64,000 nucleotides of DNA from positions 1 to 64,000 of the forward strand of contig JAICUB010000032.1 in assembly GCA_025936045.1 (NCBI GenBank), given 5' to 3'. How positions within the stretch are numbered: position 1 is the first letter of the stretch; every line of letters starts with the position of its first letter. Positions 9,055 through 17,092 of the stretch are shown here, piece by piece. Under the pieces are notes generated by a model. That model was not told the DNA's origin. It ran no database searches and worked only from the letters and a program-made list of their open reading frames with translations. A program made the translations under genes and the position numbers. This DNA is from Polyangiaceae bacterium (GTDB lineage Bacteria > Myxococcota_A > Polyangia > Polyangiales > Polyangiaceae).

Positions 9055-9690
9055 TTACGCTCGCTCTTACACGCTGGCTGCTTCCGACGTCGCTGCTCGC
9101 CGCGGCGATAGGTTGCGGTAGCAAGGGTGGTGCGCCGGCTTCGGGCGCAAACGAGCTCGGCGGCGCGAGCGCGCAGGGCTCAGCCGGCGCATCTTCGGGA
9201 GCCGGAGGCGGCATGCGCGGTGGCGGAGAAGGAGCCGCCGCGGGAATGGACGGCTCGGCACGCCCGACATTTGCTCTTTTCGAATCAGCGCTACGGGAGC
9301 GTCAATCTCCACGGTCGGCGTGGTCGATTGGTCGACAGACCTCGTGGGGCTCAGCGCAGCAAGCATCGAATTTACGCTGAACGACCCGAAAGACGGCGAG
9401 CTCAACCTGGGCAGTGGCGGACCCGTTTCCGCGAGCGACCCGCATGCTCTGCTGCTCGGGCTCAAGTCCGGTCGCCGTTATACTTTTCGTATCATCGCCA
9501 GTGCAGGGTCGACGGATTGCGTCAGCGCCGACCAGTCGTTCGAAACTCCGGTCGCGGCCGATCTCCCCGTGATCACTCGAGACGCAGGGACGCTCGCGGC
9601 TTCGCGCGCCGACGGTTTCATCCTGGCGTGCTCCTACAGCGGCGGCAGCGCGGCGTACCCCTTCACCGATTGGAAACCGCGTCAGTGCGG
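9055..9690 (+). pseudogene. Decayed ASST-like Gly-rich lipoprotein
   Basis: Frame 9055 upward reads a lipoprotein signal (LLAAAIGCGSKGG) and a Gly/Ala-rich linker but has no ATG or GTG start, only ATT. Between about 9240 and 9272 the reading frame shifts; the new frame (9272-9690) reads CSFRISATGAS, then AASIEF, LLLGLKSGRRYTFRI and SAGSTDC, which follows the pattern of the intact lipoprotein at 1989-3695 (SAEIEF, LVGMKPKTSYAYRI, SAGTC). The propeller half is missing: similarity stops where the oppositely oriented EEP gene ends. I read it as a remnant that lost its start, suffered an indel and was truncated. Confidence 0.75.
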
Positions 9691-10875
9691 CGGTGGGGAC
9701 TCGAGCTCGTGCGCGACGAGGCGAAGCGCTTTGGCGCGCGCCGGGTAGTAGATGGAGCCTAGGTACGCCGTCCAAACGAAGCCCGTCGCGAGTAGGGCGA
9801 GACTCAGGCGGCGAAAGGTCGTGAGCCGCAGCGAGCGGCCGCGCAGCGCGTGCGTCCGGCGACGAAAAGCGATAGCGGCCGCGAGGAAGCTCGCGGCGCT
9901 CGAGAGTGCGAGGGTGACGCGCCCAGGCGTGATCGCGGCGGCCGACAGCAACGCGGCGCGAGTCGTGGCGCGCCTGCTCGGGTCGACCGCCACCGGGCCG
10001 CAGGCCGTGCATGCAGATAGCTCGAGGTCGACGATGACGGCCGGGTGATCCGACAGCACGGTAGTCACGCCATTCCGCAGCAGCACGGGCTCGGTGAACG
10101 CGTGCCGTGTCCCCATGATCCGAACGGCGATTGTCCCGCCGTTGCGTACGAAAACCGTGTCCGGCTCCGGGGACGGCGTCGTATCTCGGAGCCCACCGAG
10201 ATCGAGCAAGGTTTGCCGCGCGAACTCCTCGGAGCCTGTGTTGAAGTCGCCCCCCAGCACCAACGGACGCTGCGGTTGGTGCGTATCGGTCACCAGGATC
10301 TCACTGACTTGCGAGAGCCGTTCCGCGGCGTATCCGTCCGTGTCGTACTGCGCTTGTAGGTGCGTGTTCCGCACTTCGAGCGGGCCGAGCGGCGTCTGCA
10401 CCTCGTAGCTGCCGATGCCCTTGGATGCGATCCACTCGAGGTGCCAGAACGAATGCCCGACGCGCCCGCTCGTGTATGGGTAAAATCCGATGTCCTTGAG
10501 CGGCAGCTTCGACGCCGTGAAAAGTCCCGTCATCCCGTATTCGGTATGGGCCAGGTGACTCACGTGCGCGTAGCCGCGCTGCTTGAGCGCCAGCGCGAGG
10601 CGATCGCCGTCCAGCTCGGCCCACATCTCCTGAAGAAGCACGATATCGGGATCGAGCTTCGCAATCGCGTCGGGCAGCGCGGCCATGCGCGCTTCGAGGT
10701 TCGTCGAAACCGCCGGCAGCCCCCAAACGTTCCACGTGAGGACCCTCAGCTCGAGCGGCGCCTCGGCACGCGCTCTCGACGTAAGGCCCATCACAGCAGC
10801 GAACGCGAGACCAGCAGCAAGAGCGTGGGCCGTTTTGCGTTCGTGGTGGCGCGTCGCCGACGTATGGCTATGCAC
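9682..10875 (-). CDS. Secreted endonuclease/exonuclease/phosphatase (sphingomyelinase-like) with C-terminal membrane part
   Basis: A 397-residue protein with a signal peptide ending near SRARAEA. Residues 40-290 carry the EEP fold: LTWNVWGLP, LLQEMW (metal-binding Glu), RNTHLQAQY, GGDFNT and LSDHPAVIVD (catalytic Asp-His). The layout fits neutral sphingomyelinase-like phosphodiesterases, though nuclease activity is possible. After residue 300 come two likely membrane segments, around AITPGRVTLALSS and LALLATGFVWTAYL, so the enzyme may be anchored facing outward. It begins with GTG. Its 3' end overlaps the lipoprotein remnant, suggesting that insertion or deletion here truncated that gene. Confidence 0.85.
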   Translation of the reverse strand: MHSHTSATRHHERKTAHALAAGLAFAAVMGLTSRARAEAPLELRVLTWNVWGLPAVSTNLEARMAALPDAIAKLDPDIVLLQEMWAELDGDRLALALKQRGYAHVSHLAHTEYGMTGLFTASKLPLKDIGFYPYTSGRVGHSFWHLEWIASKGIGSYEVQTPLGPLEVRNTHLQAQYDTDGYAAERLSQVSEILVTDTHQPQRPLVLGGDFNTGSEEFARQTLLDLGGLRDTTPSPEPDTVFVRNGGTIAVRIMGTRHAFTEPVLLRNGVTTVLSDHPAVIVDLELSACTACGPVAVDPSRRATTRAALLSAAAITPGRVTLALSSAASFLAAAIAFRRRTHALRGRSLRLTTFRRLSLALLATGFVWTAYLGSIYYPARAKALRLVAHELESPPPH

Positions 10876-10969
10876 CGTCGAGAGCCTTCGCGTCCGCGAT
10901 GTCTTGCGGTCGCGCGGCGGCTCGCTCTTCCAGAATCACGGAGGCAGTTTACCACTTCTCGCGCGGTCC

Positions 10970-11864
10970 GCTCGCAATGATCGCGTCGCTGACGAACAGG
11001 GGTTCCTTTTTGCTGCCGCCGGTGCTTCTTTTGTAGCGCGGAGAACGGACATGCAGGGATCGTTGGGAGAGAAGATCGGTGGGGGTGTTTTCGCGGATGT
11101 CCACGCCTGGGCGCCCGGTCAGGTCGTCAAGCTGTCCAAGCCAGGTATTCCGGATTGGGTCCTCCAGCATGAAGCGCGGATGACCCGCGCGGTCTTCGCC
11201 GCCGGCGGCCCGGCGCCGGAGGTGCTCGGCGAAGTCACGCTGGACGGGCGCTTCGGCATGGTGTTGCCGCGGTTCGATGGACCGACCCTGAGGGAGGCTA
11301 CGCGCACCGGCGCCGTCACGCGTGAACGAGCGGGCGCAATCCTAGCGACGCTCTGCCTTGCCGTTCACGAGACGCCACCGCCGCCGGACGCGCTCTCGCT
11401 GCGCCAGGCGATGGACGCCAGATTGCAGTTCGCGGGCAACGTGCTTCCGGAGCGCATCATCACCGGCGTCTTTGCGCTGATCGAGCCCCTCGCGGCCGAT
11501 GACGTGTTGTGCCATTCCGATCTTCACCCCGGCAACGTGATCATGACGGCGCAGGGGCCGAGACTGATCGACTGGCTCGGCGCAGCTCGTGCACCCGCCG
11601 CCTACGAGATTGCGCAGTGCCATGTCCTGATGTCCGAGCTCGACCCGGCACACGACGAGGATCTGGAGGGAGCCCCGGTCAAGTCCGCTCTGCAGGCGGA
11701 GTATGCGCGGCTGGCTGGCGTGACGCCTGCCGCGCTGACGGCGGCGATGCAGCCGTACTTGCCGATCGTCCGCGTCTTCCTCCTGCTCGCCGGGGCCATG
11801 CCTGACGTGCGAGAGCGGCTGATCCAGCGTGTCGAGGCGGCCCTCTGCTCGGAAGCCTGAATAG
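10970..11864 (+). repeat. Duplicated segment, copy 2 (leader plus phosphotransferase gene)
   Basis: Partner of 4447-5340. The leader shares the GGGGTTC block, the T-run and the GCGGAGAACG block before the gene start, so regulation may be shared by both copies. Confidence 0.8.
11051..11860 (+). CDS. APH/choline-kinase-fold phosphotransferase, paralogue 2
   Basis: Same length (269 residues) as the gene at 4527 and, by eye, close to 90% identical. The catalytic loop reads CHSDLHPGNVIM, the family-typical form, and LIDWLGAARAP supplies the metal-binding Asp. Differences concentrate in the last third (acidic stretch near SELDPAHDED) and in the extreme C-terminus, which could alter substrate preference. 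The frame is open far upstream, but the conserved leader and the paralogue fix the start at ATG 11051. Substrate unknown. Confidence 0.86.
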   Translation: MQGSLGEKIGGGVFADVHAWAPGQVVKLSKPGIPDWVLQHEARMTRAVFAAGGPAPEVLGEVTLDGRFGMVLPRFDGPTLREATRTGAVTRERAGAILATLCLAVHETPPPPDALSLRQAMDARLQFAGNVLPERIITGVFALIEPLAADDVLCHSDLHPGNVIMTAQGPRLIDWLGAARAPAAYEIAQCHVLMSELDPAHDEDLEGAPVKSALQAEYARLAGVTPAALTAAMQPYLPIVRVFLLLAGAMPDVRERLIQRVEAALCSEA

Positions 11865-11882
11865 AATGGTCGTGGGGGCGCG

Positions 11883-12017
11883 CTAGGTCTTCTTCGCTCG
11901 GACCAGGCGCTCGAGCGCGTCGACGTCCGCCCAATCCCGTGGTCGTCCGGAGGCAACGCCGCTGACCTTCGTGAGCACGTCGATGCCGTCGCGCGGGCGC
12001 TGCTTTTCGGGCAGCGC
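11883..12017 (-). pseudogene. Possible remnant of a nucleotidyltransferase-like gene (C-terminal end)
   Basis: The minus frame ending at 11883 reads GIDVLTKVSGV followed directly by SGRPRDWADVDALERL. In nucleotidyltransferase-fold proteins of the AbiEii/DUF6036 kind, an IDLLT-type strand and a GRPKDLADV-type C-terminal helix both occur but are separated by tens of residues. Here they are fused and the N-terminal domain is absent, which suggests an internally deleted fragment. The assignment rests on two short motifs. Confidence 0.42.
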
Positions 12018-12031
12018 GCCGCGCGTGGATG

Positions 12032-12286
12032 TCAGGTGGAAGCTCGACGCTGGACGGCGTGATACGCGACGAGCAGGACGATTGCTCCAACGACCGAGAG
12101 CAGAAAGCCTGCCGGCTTCTCGCCCGTCGAGAAACCAAGCGCTCGCGACAAGAACCCCCCGACGAAAGAGCCGAGAACGCCGACGATGAGCGACGTGCCC
12201 CATCCGCCCGGCTCGCGCCCTGGGACGAGCAAACGTGAAACAGCGCCGACGATGAGTCCGAACAATAGAAACATTAATAGATGCAT
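12032..12286 (-). CDS. GlsB/YeaQ/YmgE family stress-response membrane protein
   Basis: An 84-residue membrane protein with three hydrophobic segments and the family pattern FGLIVGAVSRLLVPG, GWGTSLIVGVLGSFVGGFLSRAL and FLLSVVGAIVLLVAYHA. The family (also called transglycosylase-associated protein) is induced by stress in several bacteria, mechanism unclear. I chose the ATG at 12286 because the homologous region starts there; the open frame continues upstream to 12367 without a plausible start. It is downstream of the ice-binding lipoprotein, same strand, separated by a hairpin. Confidence 0.87.
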   Translation of the reverse strand: MHLLMFLLFGLIVGAVSRLLVPGREPGGWGTSLIVGVLGSFVGGFLSRALGFSTGEKPAGFLLSVVGAIVLLVAYHAVQRRAST

Positions 12287-12357
12287 GAGAGGCCTGACCT
12301 TTGAGCGCGGCAGTGTTTCGCATTGCCAATCGAATTTACGAGCACCTGGAGAAAGTC

Positions 12358-12374
12358 GGAGGTTCAAAGCCTCC
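12358..12374 (-). terminator. Weak hairpin after the ice-binding lipoprotein gene
   Basis: GGAGG and CCTCC form a five-pair stem around a seven-base loop, 16 bases past the stop of the lipoprotein gene on the minus strand. No U-tract follows, so terminator function is uncertain. Confidence 0.3.
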
Positions 12375-12389
12375 CGCGCGAACCAGCAC

Positions 12390-13427
12390 TCACGGTGTCG
12401 GTTCGACGACGGTGTTCGCGTCGAGGTTGACCGCCGTTTGCGCCAGGATCCTGCCGTTGATCGAAGCGCCCGTCCCGAGCGTCACTGCCGTCTGACTCAA
12501 GACGATGCCTTCGAAGTGCGCAGTCGTGCCGAGCTGCACCTGACCCGCCACCTGCCAGAAGACGTTCTTCGCGAGAGCACCCCCGGCGAGCACGACCTCG
12601 GTGTCGCTGCTCACGGTCAAATCTTGTGCAATCTGGAAGATCCAGACGCCGGTGGCGCTTCCTTTCAAGGTAAGGTTGGTCGGAATCAAAAGCCCCGTAC
12701 CCCATTGGTAGACGCCCGGATTCAGGGTCATGCCGCCGATGTCTCCGGCGCCGAGCTCCGTCACGTTCGGGGCGCGCCCCGCGGCGTCCGTGAACGCGAG
12801 CTCCATGTCGCTCACGGCCGTGGTCATGTCGGACGGCGTCGGTGCGGCGTAGTTAGCCGCATAAATCCGGCCGGTCACCTGTGGGGACGTCGCAAACGTG
12901 TTGGTCGAGTCCGCCGAAAGAGAGAAGCCGGTAATGTAGCTTGCCGCCGCCGGACTGACTCCGATGTTACCCGTGATGTCCGAGGCCGGCACGGTCGAGA
13001 TGGCGCTCTTCGCGAGGATCGCGAAGCCCTGCGCCGAACCGAGCTCTATACCGACTCCGGAGTTTTCTCCAGCATCGCCCGCGGCATTCCCCGCGTCGCC
13101 GCCGTCGACTGCCGTGCCTCCGACGCCGCCGTCCGAGTGCCCCCCTGCGGCGTCGCCCCCGGACGTTGCGCCGTCACCTCCGGTCGCGGCGTCACTGCCG
13201 CCCTTCGCTCCGCTGCCCGCTTGGGAGTCGCCGGCCCCTCCCGTCTTCGAACCACCCGCCCCTCCCTTGGCGCTTTTTCCAGCAGCGCCCCCTTGCGAGC
13301 CGCCGGTTCCGGCTCCGCTCGCGTCCGTGCCCGGCCCGACATCGTCGTCACCGCCGCAGGCAGTGGCGAACGAGCTTAGCACTGCCAACGCGACGCCGGC
13401 TTTCGAAAAATTGGATAGTAAGTACAT
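12390..13427 (-). CDS. Ice-binding-like (DUF3494) lipoprotein
   Basis: A 345-residue predicted lipoprotein: hydrophobic signal, lipobox ATAC (Cys24), a Gly/Ala/Asp-rich linker of about 100 residues, then a DUF3494 domain from about 125 to the end. Typical features include GFAILAKSAIS, ITGNIGVSPAA, PGVYQWGTGLLI, GVWIFQIAQDL, VFWQVAGQVQLGTTAHFEGIVLSQTAV and the repeated TGASINGRILAQTAV. DUF3494 proteins form a beta-solenoid; some bind ice, many in non-polar bacteria may be adhesins. AGGAG lies about ten bases before the ATG. Confidence 0.9.
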   Translation of the reverse strand: MYLLSNFSKAGVALAVLSSFATACGGDDDVGPGTDASGAGTGGSQGGAAGKSAKGGAGGSKTGGAGDSQAGSGAKGGSDAATGGDGATSGGDAAGGHSDGGVGGTAVDGGDAGNAAGDAGENSGVGIELGSAQGFAILAKSAISTVPASDITGNIGVSPAAASYITGFSLSADSTNTFATSPQVTGRIYAANYAAPTPSDMTTAVSDMELAFTDAAGRAPNVTELGAGDIGGMTLNPGVYQWGTGLLIPTNLTLKGSATGVWIFQIAQDLTVSSDTEVVLAGGALAKNVFWQVAGQVQLGTTAHFEGIVLSQTAVTLGTGASINGRILAQTAVNLDANTVVEPTP

Positions 13428-13492
13428 GATCTATTGTTCTCCTAAGTAGACAGGGCCTGGCTCTTTCGGCGCGGTGCCCGTTCGTTTCATCA

Positions 13493-13509
13493 CCGCAGCC
13501 AAGCTGCGG
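13493..13509 (-). terminator. Hairpin downstream of the ompA-like gene
   Basis: CCGCAGC and GCTGCGG form a perfect seven-pair stem with a three-base loop, starting eight bases beyond the OmpA-family stop codon on the minus strand. There is no strong U-tract. It sits between this operon and the next gene on the same strand, where a terminator would be expected. Confidence 0.45.
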
Positions 13510-13516
13510 TTGCCAT

Positions 13517-14404
13517 TCACTGAGCGGCTGGTTGGACGACGATCTCGACGCGCCGGTTATTGGCGCGACCTTCCGGCGACGCATTGTCCGCGACCGAGCG
13601 CGAGGAACCGAGGCCTTGCGCGCTGATGCGATCGCTCGCGATGCCGCGCGTCACGAGGTAATCCCGCACCGCTTGAGCCCGGTGTTGCGACAGATCCTGA
13701 TTGTACGCAGCCGCCCCCTGAGAATCCGTGTGGCCCTCGACGACCATCTTCGACACCGGATCCTCCTTCGTGAGAGCATTGGCGACGTCGTTCAACTTGA
13801 GCTGCGCGGCGGGGGATAGATCCCATTTGGCCGAGGTGAAAAGGACGCTGCCGGAGAGAGTGATCACCATCCCGCGAGCTTCTTGCTTCACGGTGGCAAA
13901 CCTTGCGAGGTCGGCGGCCGCCTGGGCGGCGCGCTTCTCGGCTTCCTCGCGGCGCGCCTTCTCATCGTTGAGTGCGGCACCCTGGGCGACGAGCGCGACG
14001 TTCTGAACGTTCAGCTGGGTCTTGGCCCGGCCGAGCTCGGCGGAGGTGTGCGCGACCGCCCGCGCCTGATCGGCGTGCATCGCATCCACGATGCCCGCCT
14101 CACCCTGCTGCGCTTGCAGCGTCCGCGCAACGACTACCGCGAGCTCGGTCTTGCGGGTTGCCACGTACGCCTGATCCCTCGTGTGCTGGGTATCGCCGTC
14201 GGCGGCAAAGGAGCTCTCCGCGAGATCGAGCTGTTCTTTGGCGGTGTGCATACCTGCAGGGTTCAGTTTCGCGGCGGCGCCCCGGCTTGCGTCCTCGAAC
14301 CGAGCGCGCGCCGTCACGAGATCCGCGGGCGGCCTCGCGGTCGCGCACGCGCTGCTCATCGCCAAGGTGAGTGCGGAAATACCGATAGTGCGAAGGTTCT
14401 TCAT
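13517..14404 (-). CDS. OmpA-family lipoprotein with DUF4398-like N-terminus
   Basis: A 295-residue outer-membrane lipoprotein. Lipobox SSAC (Cys20). Residues 25-110 are a helical DUF4398-like region, residues 110-175 a charged coiled coil, and residues 180-290 an OmpA domain with LFTSAKWDLSP, VVEGHTDSQG, NQDLSQHRAQAVRDYL and the NNRRVEIVV ending that binds peptidoglycan. It likely tethers outer membrane to cell wall. Its ATG overlaps the stop of the upstream DUF4398 gene (ATGA), so the two are translationally coupled and share the sigma-54 promoter at 14872-14887. Confidence 0.92.
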   Translation of the reverse strand: MKNLRTIGISALTLAMSSACATARPPADLVTARARFEDASRGAAAKLNPAGMHTAKEQLDLAESSFAADGDTQHTRDQAYVATRKTELAVVVARTLQAQQGEAGIVDAMHADQARAVAHTSAELGRAKTQLNVQNVALVAQGAALNDEKARREEAEKRAAQAAADLARFATVKQEARGMVITLSGSVLFTSAKWDLSPAAQLKLNDVANALTKEDPVSKMVVEGHTDSQGAAAYNQDLSQHRAQAVRDYLVTRGIASDRISAQGLGSSRSVADNASPEGRANNRRVEIVVQPAAQ

Positions 14405-14775
14405 TGGGCCGCTCCTTGGCTCGCGTTCGTCGTCTGTTGAGTGGCGGAGTCTTTGGCCGCGTCTTGCTTCGCGAGATGCGCGCTCTTCTCTCGGGCTTGC
14501 GCGACGGCGAGTTCGGCGTCGGCGTTCGCCCGGATGAGCAGCCGGTCCGCGGTGGCGTTGTCGTTAGCGGCCATGGCCGCTTTGGCCTGGTCGGTCTGCT
14601 CCTGCGCGAGCTTGAGTGACAGCTGAGCGGCCGGCTCGTCTTCCGCCCCCAGTTCTCTGGCGCTTCGTTCGGCGGATTCGGCGTCCGCCATACGCTGCGT
14701 CGGTGGCGGAACGGTCGCGACGCACGCGCCCCACACGAACGGTAGGGCAATAATTGAAATAATCGGTTTGTACAT
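14401..14775 (-). CDS. DUF4398 domain lipoprotein
   Basis: A 124-residue helical lipoprotein with lipobox WGAC, then an alpha-helical domain rich in Ala, Glu and Gln (ESAERSARELGA, LKLAQEQTDQAKAAM, DRLLIRANADAELAVAQ) typical of DUF4398. I chose the ATG at 14775 because GGAG lies five bases before it and because it creates a proper signal peptide; the frame is open to 14853. It is the first gene of the two-gene operon with the OmpA-family protein. Confidence 0.85.
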   Translation of the reverse strand: MYKPIISIIALPFVWGACVATVPPPTQRMADAESAERSARELGAEDEPAAQLSLKLAQEQTDQAKAAMAANDNATADRLLIRANADAELAVAQAREKSAHLAKQDAAKDSATQQTTNASQGAAQ

Positions 14776-14871
14776 GAGTTCTCCGTGAGCCCGTTTGATG
14801 CGGCTAAGTTCCAGCTCGGAGCCGAAGGCGTCCGGCGACCCCCTGCGCATCAACTCGGCGGGAGAGCCATA

Positions 14872-14887
14872 AGCACTTTTCGTGCCA
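14872..14887 (-). promoter_or_regulatory. Candidate sigma-54 (-24/-12) promoter for the DUF4398-ompA operon
   Basis: The minus strand reads TGGCACGAAAAGTGCT. Against the consensus TGGCACGNNNNTTGCW it differs only at the first T of the -12 block, and the invariant GG and GC are correctly spaced. Transcription would start near 14861 and leave a leader of about 85 bases. A sigma-54 activator gene is transcribed divergently from the same intergenic region, which strongly supports function. Confidence 0.7.
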
Positions 14888-15122
14888 TCGGTGCTTGCTG
14901 GCGCCTAAAGCATCATGCAGATCTCAGGGCGGGGGCTCGAAAATCAATTTGATGGAGTGGTCACCCACTTCAATACCTCTCTTCCGGCGATCCCTCCCTT
15001 TTTGTAGATAAACCGGGCTCTCGCTGCCGACTTTGAACTCGGCGGCCGGCGGCGACATCTTCCGTGCCGACTCTGACGTTGAGCCGAAAGCAAATTCGTC
15101 GTTGAAAGCAGGCGATTGCGAG

Positions 15123-15137
15123 ATCAATCAAATTGAT
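15123..15137. promoter_or_regulatory. Palindrome, candidate upstream activator site
   Basis: ATCAAT-CAA-ATTGAT is a perfect inverted repeat. A second, imperfect relative (TCAATCAATT) follows at about 15146-15155. It lies roughly 260 bases upstream of the predicted sigma-54 start site and 30 bases before the activator gene, the usual place for an enhancer that also autoregulates the activator. Confidence 0.55.
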
Positions 15138-15166
15138 GTAGCGTTCAATCAATTCGAAGTAGTTCG

Positions 15167-16810
15167 ATGCAAGCCGAAGATTTGCACCATCAGGAGCTGT
15201 TAGAGCTGGACGCGGAGGGAGGGATCATCCGCTTCGCGGGGCAGCGGGCGGTCCTCCTCGATGCGGTGGCGATGGGGCTACTCAGAAAGTACCTGGTCGA
15301 AAACTTCGGCCTCTTGGCGGCCCGCGTCGTGCTCACGCAGTTTGGTTTCGCGCACGGCTGGCGCATGGCCGAAGCCATGCAGGCCGAGTTCCAATGGAAG
15401 AGCGACGAAGAGTGGCGCCGCGCGGGGACACGTATTCACACGCTCGAGGGCCTTTTTCGCGTGGAGTTGGGTAGTTTGGATCCGCTTTCCCCGACGGGCT
15501 CGACGTTGGTCGCATCCTACGAGGCCGAGCAGCACCTCTTGCACTTCGGTCGCGCGGACGCGACCGTTTGTTGGACGCTCTCCGGCCTTACGAGCGGCTA
15601 CAGTAGTCGAATCGCGGGCAAGGACATTTACGTGCTCGAGGATCGCTGCATGGGGAAGGGCGACGCGGCTTGCCATCTCTTGGGGCGGACGCGCGAAGAA
15701 TGGGGTGACGAGCACGCCGAGGAGCTCAGATTCTTCGACGCCAAGCGGCTCGCGGAGTGCCTCGATGTCTCACTTCGGCGTGTCACGGAGACGCTGAAGG
15801 TAGCGGAGCAAAAGCTGCGCGAACACCGGCGCGCCCTCGTGCGCGTCGCGCGTGACGTGGAAGAGCCGCTCGGAATCGTGGCCAAGAGTGCACCGATGCG
15901 CACACTCGTCGATCTGGCGCGGCGTGTGGCGAAAGTCGATTCGACCACGCTCATCACCGGTGAAAGCGGTTCGGGCAAGGAGCGTATCGCGCGGCTCGTA
16001 CACGAAGAGTCGACGCGCGCGGCCGGCCCGTTCATCGCCGTCAACTGCGGAGCGATCACCGAGACGCTGCTGGAAGGCGAGCTGTTCGGGCACACTCGGG
16101 GAGCTTTCACGGGCGCAACTCAAGACCGTCCCGGCTTGTTCGAAGCGGCAAACAACGGCACGCTCCTGCTCGACGAGATCGGAGACGTCTCGACCGGCAT
16201 GCAGGTGAAACTCTTGCGCGTGCTGCAGGAACGCGAGCTTCGCCGCGTCGGAGAAAACAGGGCTCGCAAGGTCGACGTGCGAATCGTGGCCGCGACCAAC
16301 CGCGATCTGGCGCACGGCGTCGCGGCCGGGACTTTCCGACAAGACCTCTATTATCGACTCAAGGTCGTCGAGCTGCACGTGCCCCCGCTACGTGAGCGCA
16401 GGGACGATATTTTGCCGCTGGCGCGTGTGCTACTCGGCGACTCGGCCCTCAGGATGAAGCGCAAGCTCGCGGGGCTCGCGCCCGGTGCTGCCGACCTGCT
16501 CTTGAGTTACGCCTGGCCCGGTAACGTGCGCGAGCTGGAAAACGCCATGGAGCGTGCCGCGGCGCTCGCCCGCGGCAGCCGCGTCGAGGCCGAGGATCTG
16601 CCCGGAGAGATCCGGCGCGCATTTCGCGAGCCCGCCGTCGCCCCCGGCGCCGTGCGCGCGCTCGACGAGATCGAGAAGGAGTACATCCTCGCGGCCCTCG
16701 CGCTGAACGGCGGCAATCAAACCCACACCGCCGAGCAACTTCGGATCGGCTCTGCGACGCTGTACCGGAAGCTCAAGCGCTACGGGGTGATCGGCAAGCA
16801 AGCGCCATGA
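15167..16810 (+). CDS. Sigma-54 activator with XylR-N/V4R ligand-sensing domain
   Basis: A 547-residue enhancer-binding protein. Residues 1-110 resemble XylR_N and residues 115-190 a V4R domain ([38 protein letters not shown] with the Cys residues typical of V4R), which in XylR/DmpR bind aromatic effectors. A short coiled coil (195-225) links to the AAA+ domain with Walker A GESGSGKE (about 265-272), the sigma-54 contact GAFTGA, Walker B LLLDEIGD and the arginine-finger region. A Fis-type helix-turn-helix ends the protein. It most likely senses a small, perhaps aromatic or lipid, molecule and activates the divergent DUF4398-ompA promoter. Confidence 0.93.
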   Translation: MQAEDLHHQELLELDAEGGIIRFAGQRAVLLDAVAMGLLRKYLVENFGLLAARVVLTQFGFAHGWRMAEAMQAEFQWKSDEEWRRAGTRIHTLEGLFRVELGSLDPLSPTGSTLVASYEAEQHLLHFGRADATVCWTLSGLTSGYSSRIAGKDIYVLEDRCMGKGDAACHLLGRTREEWGDEHAEELRFFDAKRLAECLDVSLRRVTETLKVAEQKLREHRRALVRVARDVEEPLGIVAKSAPMRTLVDLARRVAKVDSTTLITGESGSGKERIARLVHEESTRAAGPFIAVNCGAITETLLEGELFGHTRGAFTGATQDRPGLFEAANNGTLLLDEIGDVSTGMQVKLLRVLQERELRRVGENRARKVDVRIVAATNRDLAHGVAAGTFRQDLYYRLKVVELHVPPLRERRDDILPLARVLLGDSALRMKRKLAGLAPGAADLLLSYAWPGNVRELENAMERAAALARGSRVEAEDLPGEIRRAFREPAVAPGAVRALDEIEKEYILAALALNGGNQTHTAEQLRIGSATLYRKLKRYGVIGKQAP

Positions 16811-17092
16811 ATGCGAGCCACGCGCGAACGCTCTGACCGAATCACGGTACCCGAGTCCGCGTCGGCCCGGCACCTCCAAAGCCCCCAGATGACGGACGCG
16901 CGCGTGCCCCTGGGGCTGTTACCTTCCATGGCCGATACTTGCCCACGGAGACGGCTTACCAAGAGACGGTGGAACGCTTTGAACTCGGAATAGGCGAGTT
17001 AGCAGCGCGGCTCGCTGGCCGGGACGGCGATTCCGTGGGGATGCAGGTGGGCATGGAACCTTTTCGACGCTGGCCGGTAAGCATGAGGAACC

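Larger units (their letters stand above)
14776..15166. other. 391-base divergent intergenic region
   Basis: No gene seen. It holds the sigma-54 promoter at 14872-14887, a long region without other recognisable motifs, and the palindrome at 15123-15137 just before the activator gene. Confidence 0.7.

Noticed and set aside
17055-17080. GGAACC followed by GGTAA, resembling an ECF-type promoter before the sigma gene
   Set aside because: The implied start site would fall on the ribosome-binding site, only a few bases from the ATG; the -10 part is a poor match.
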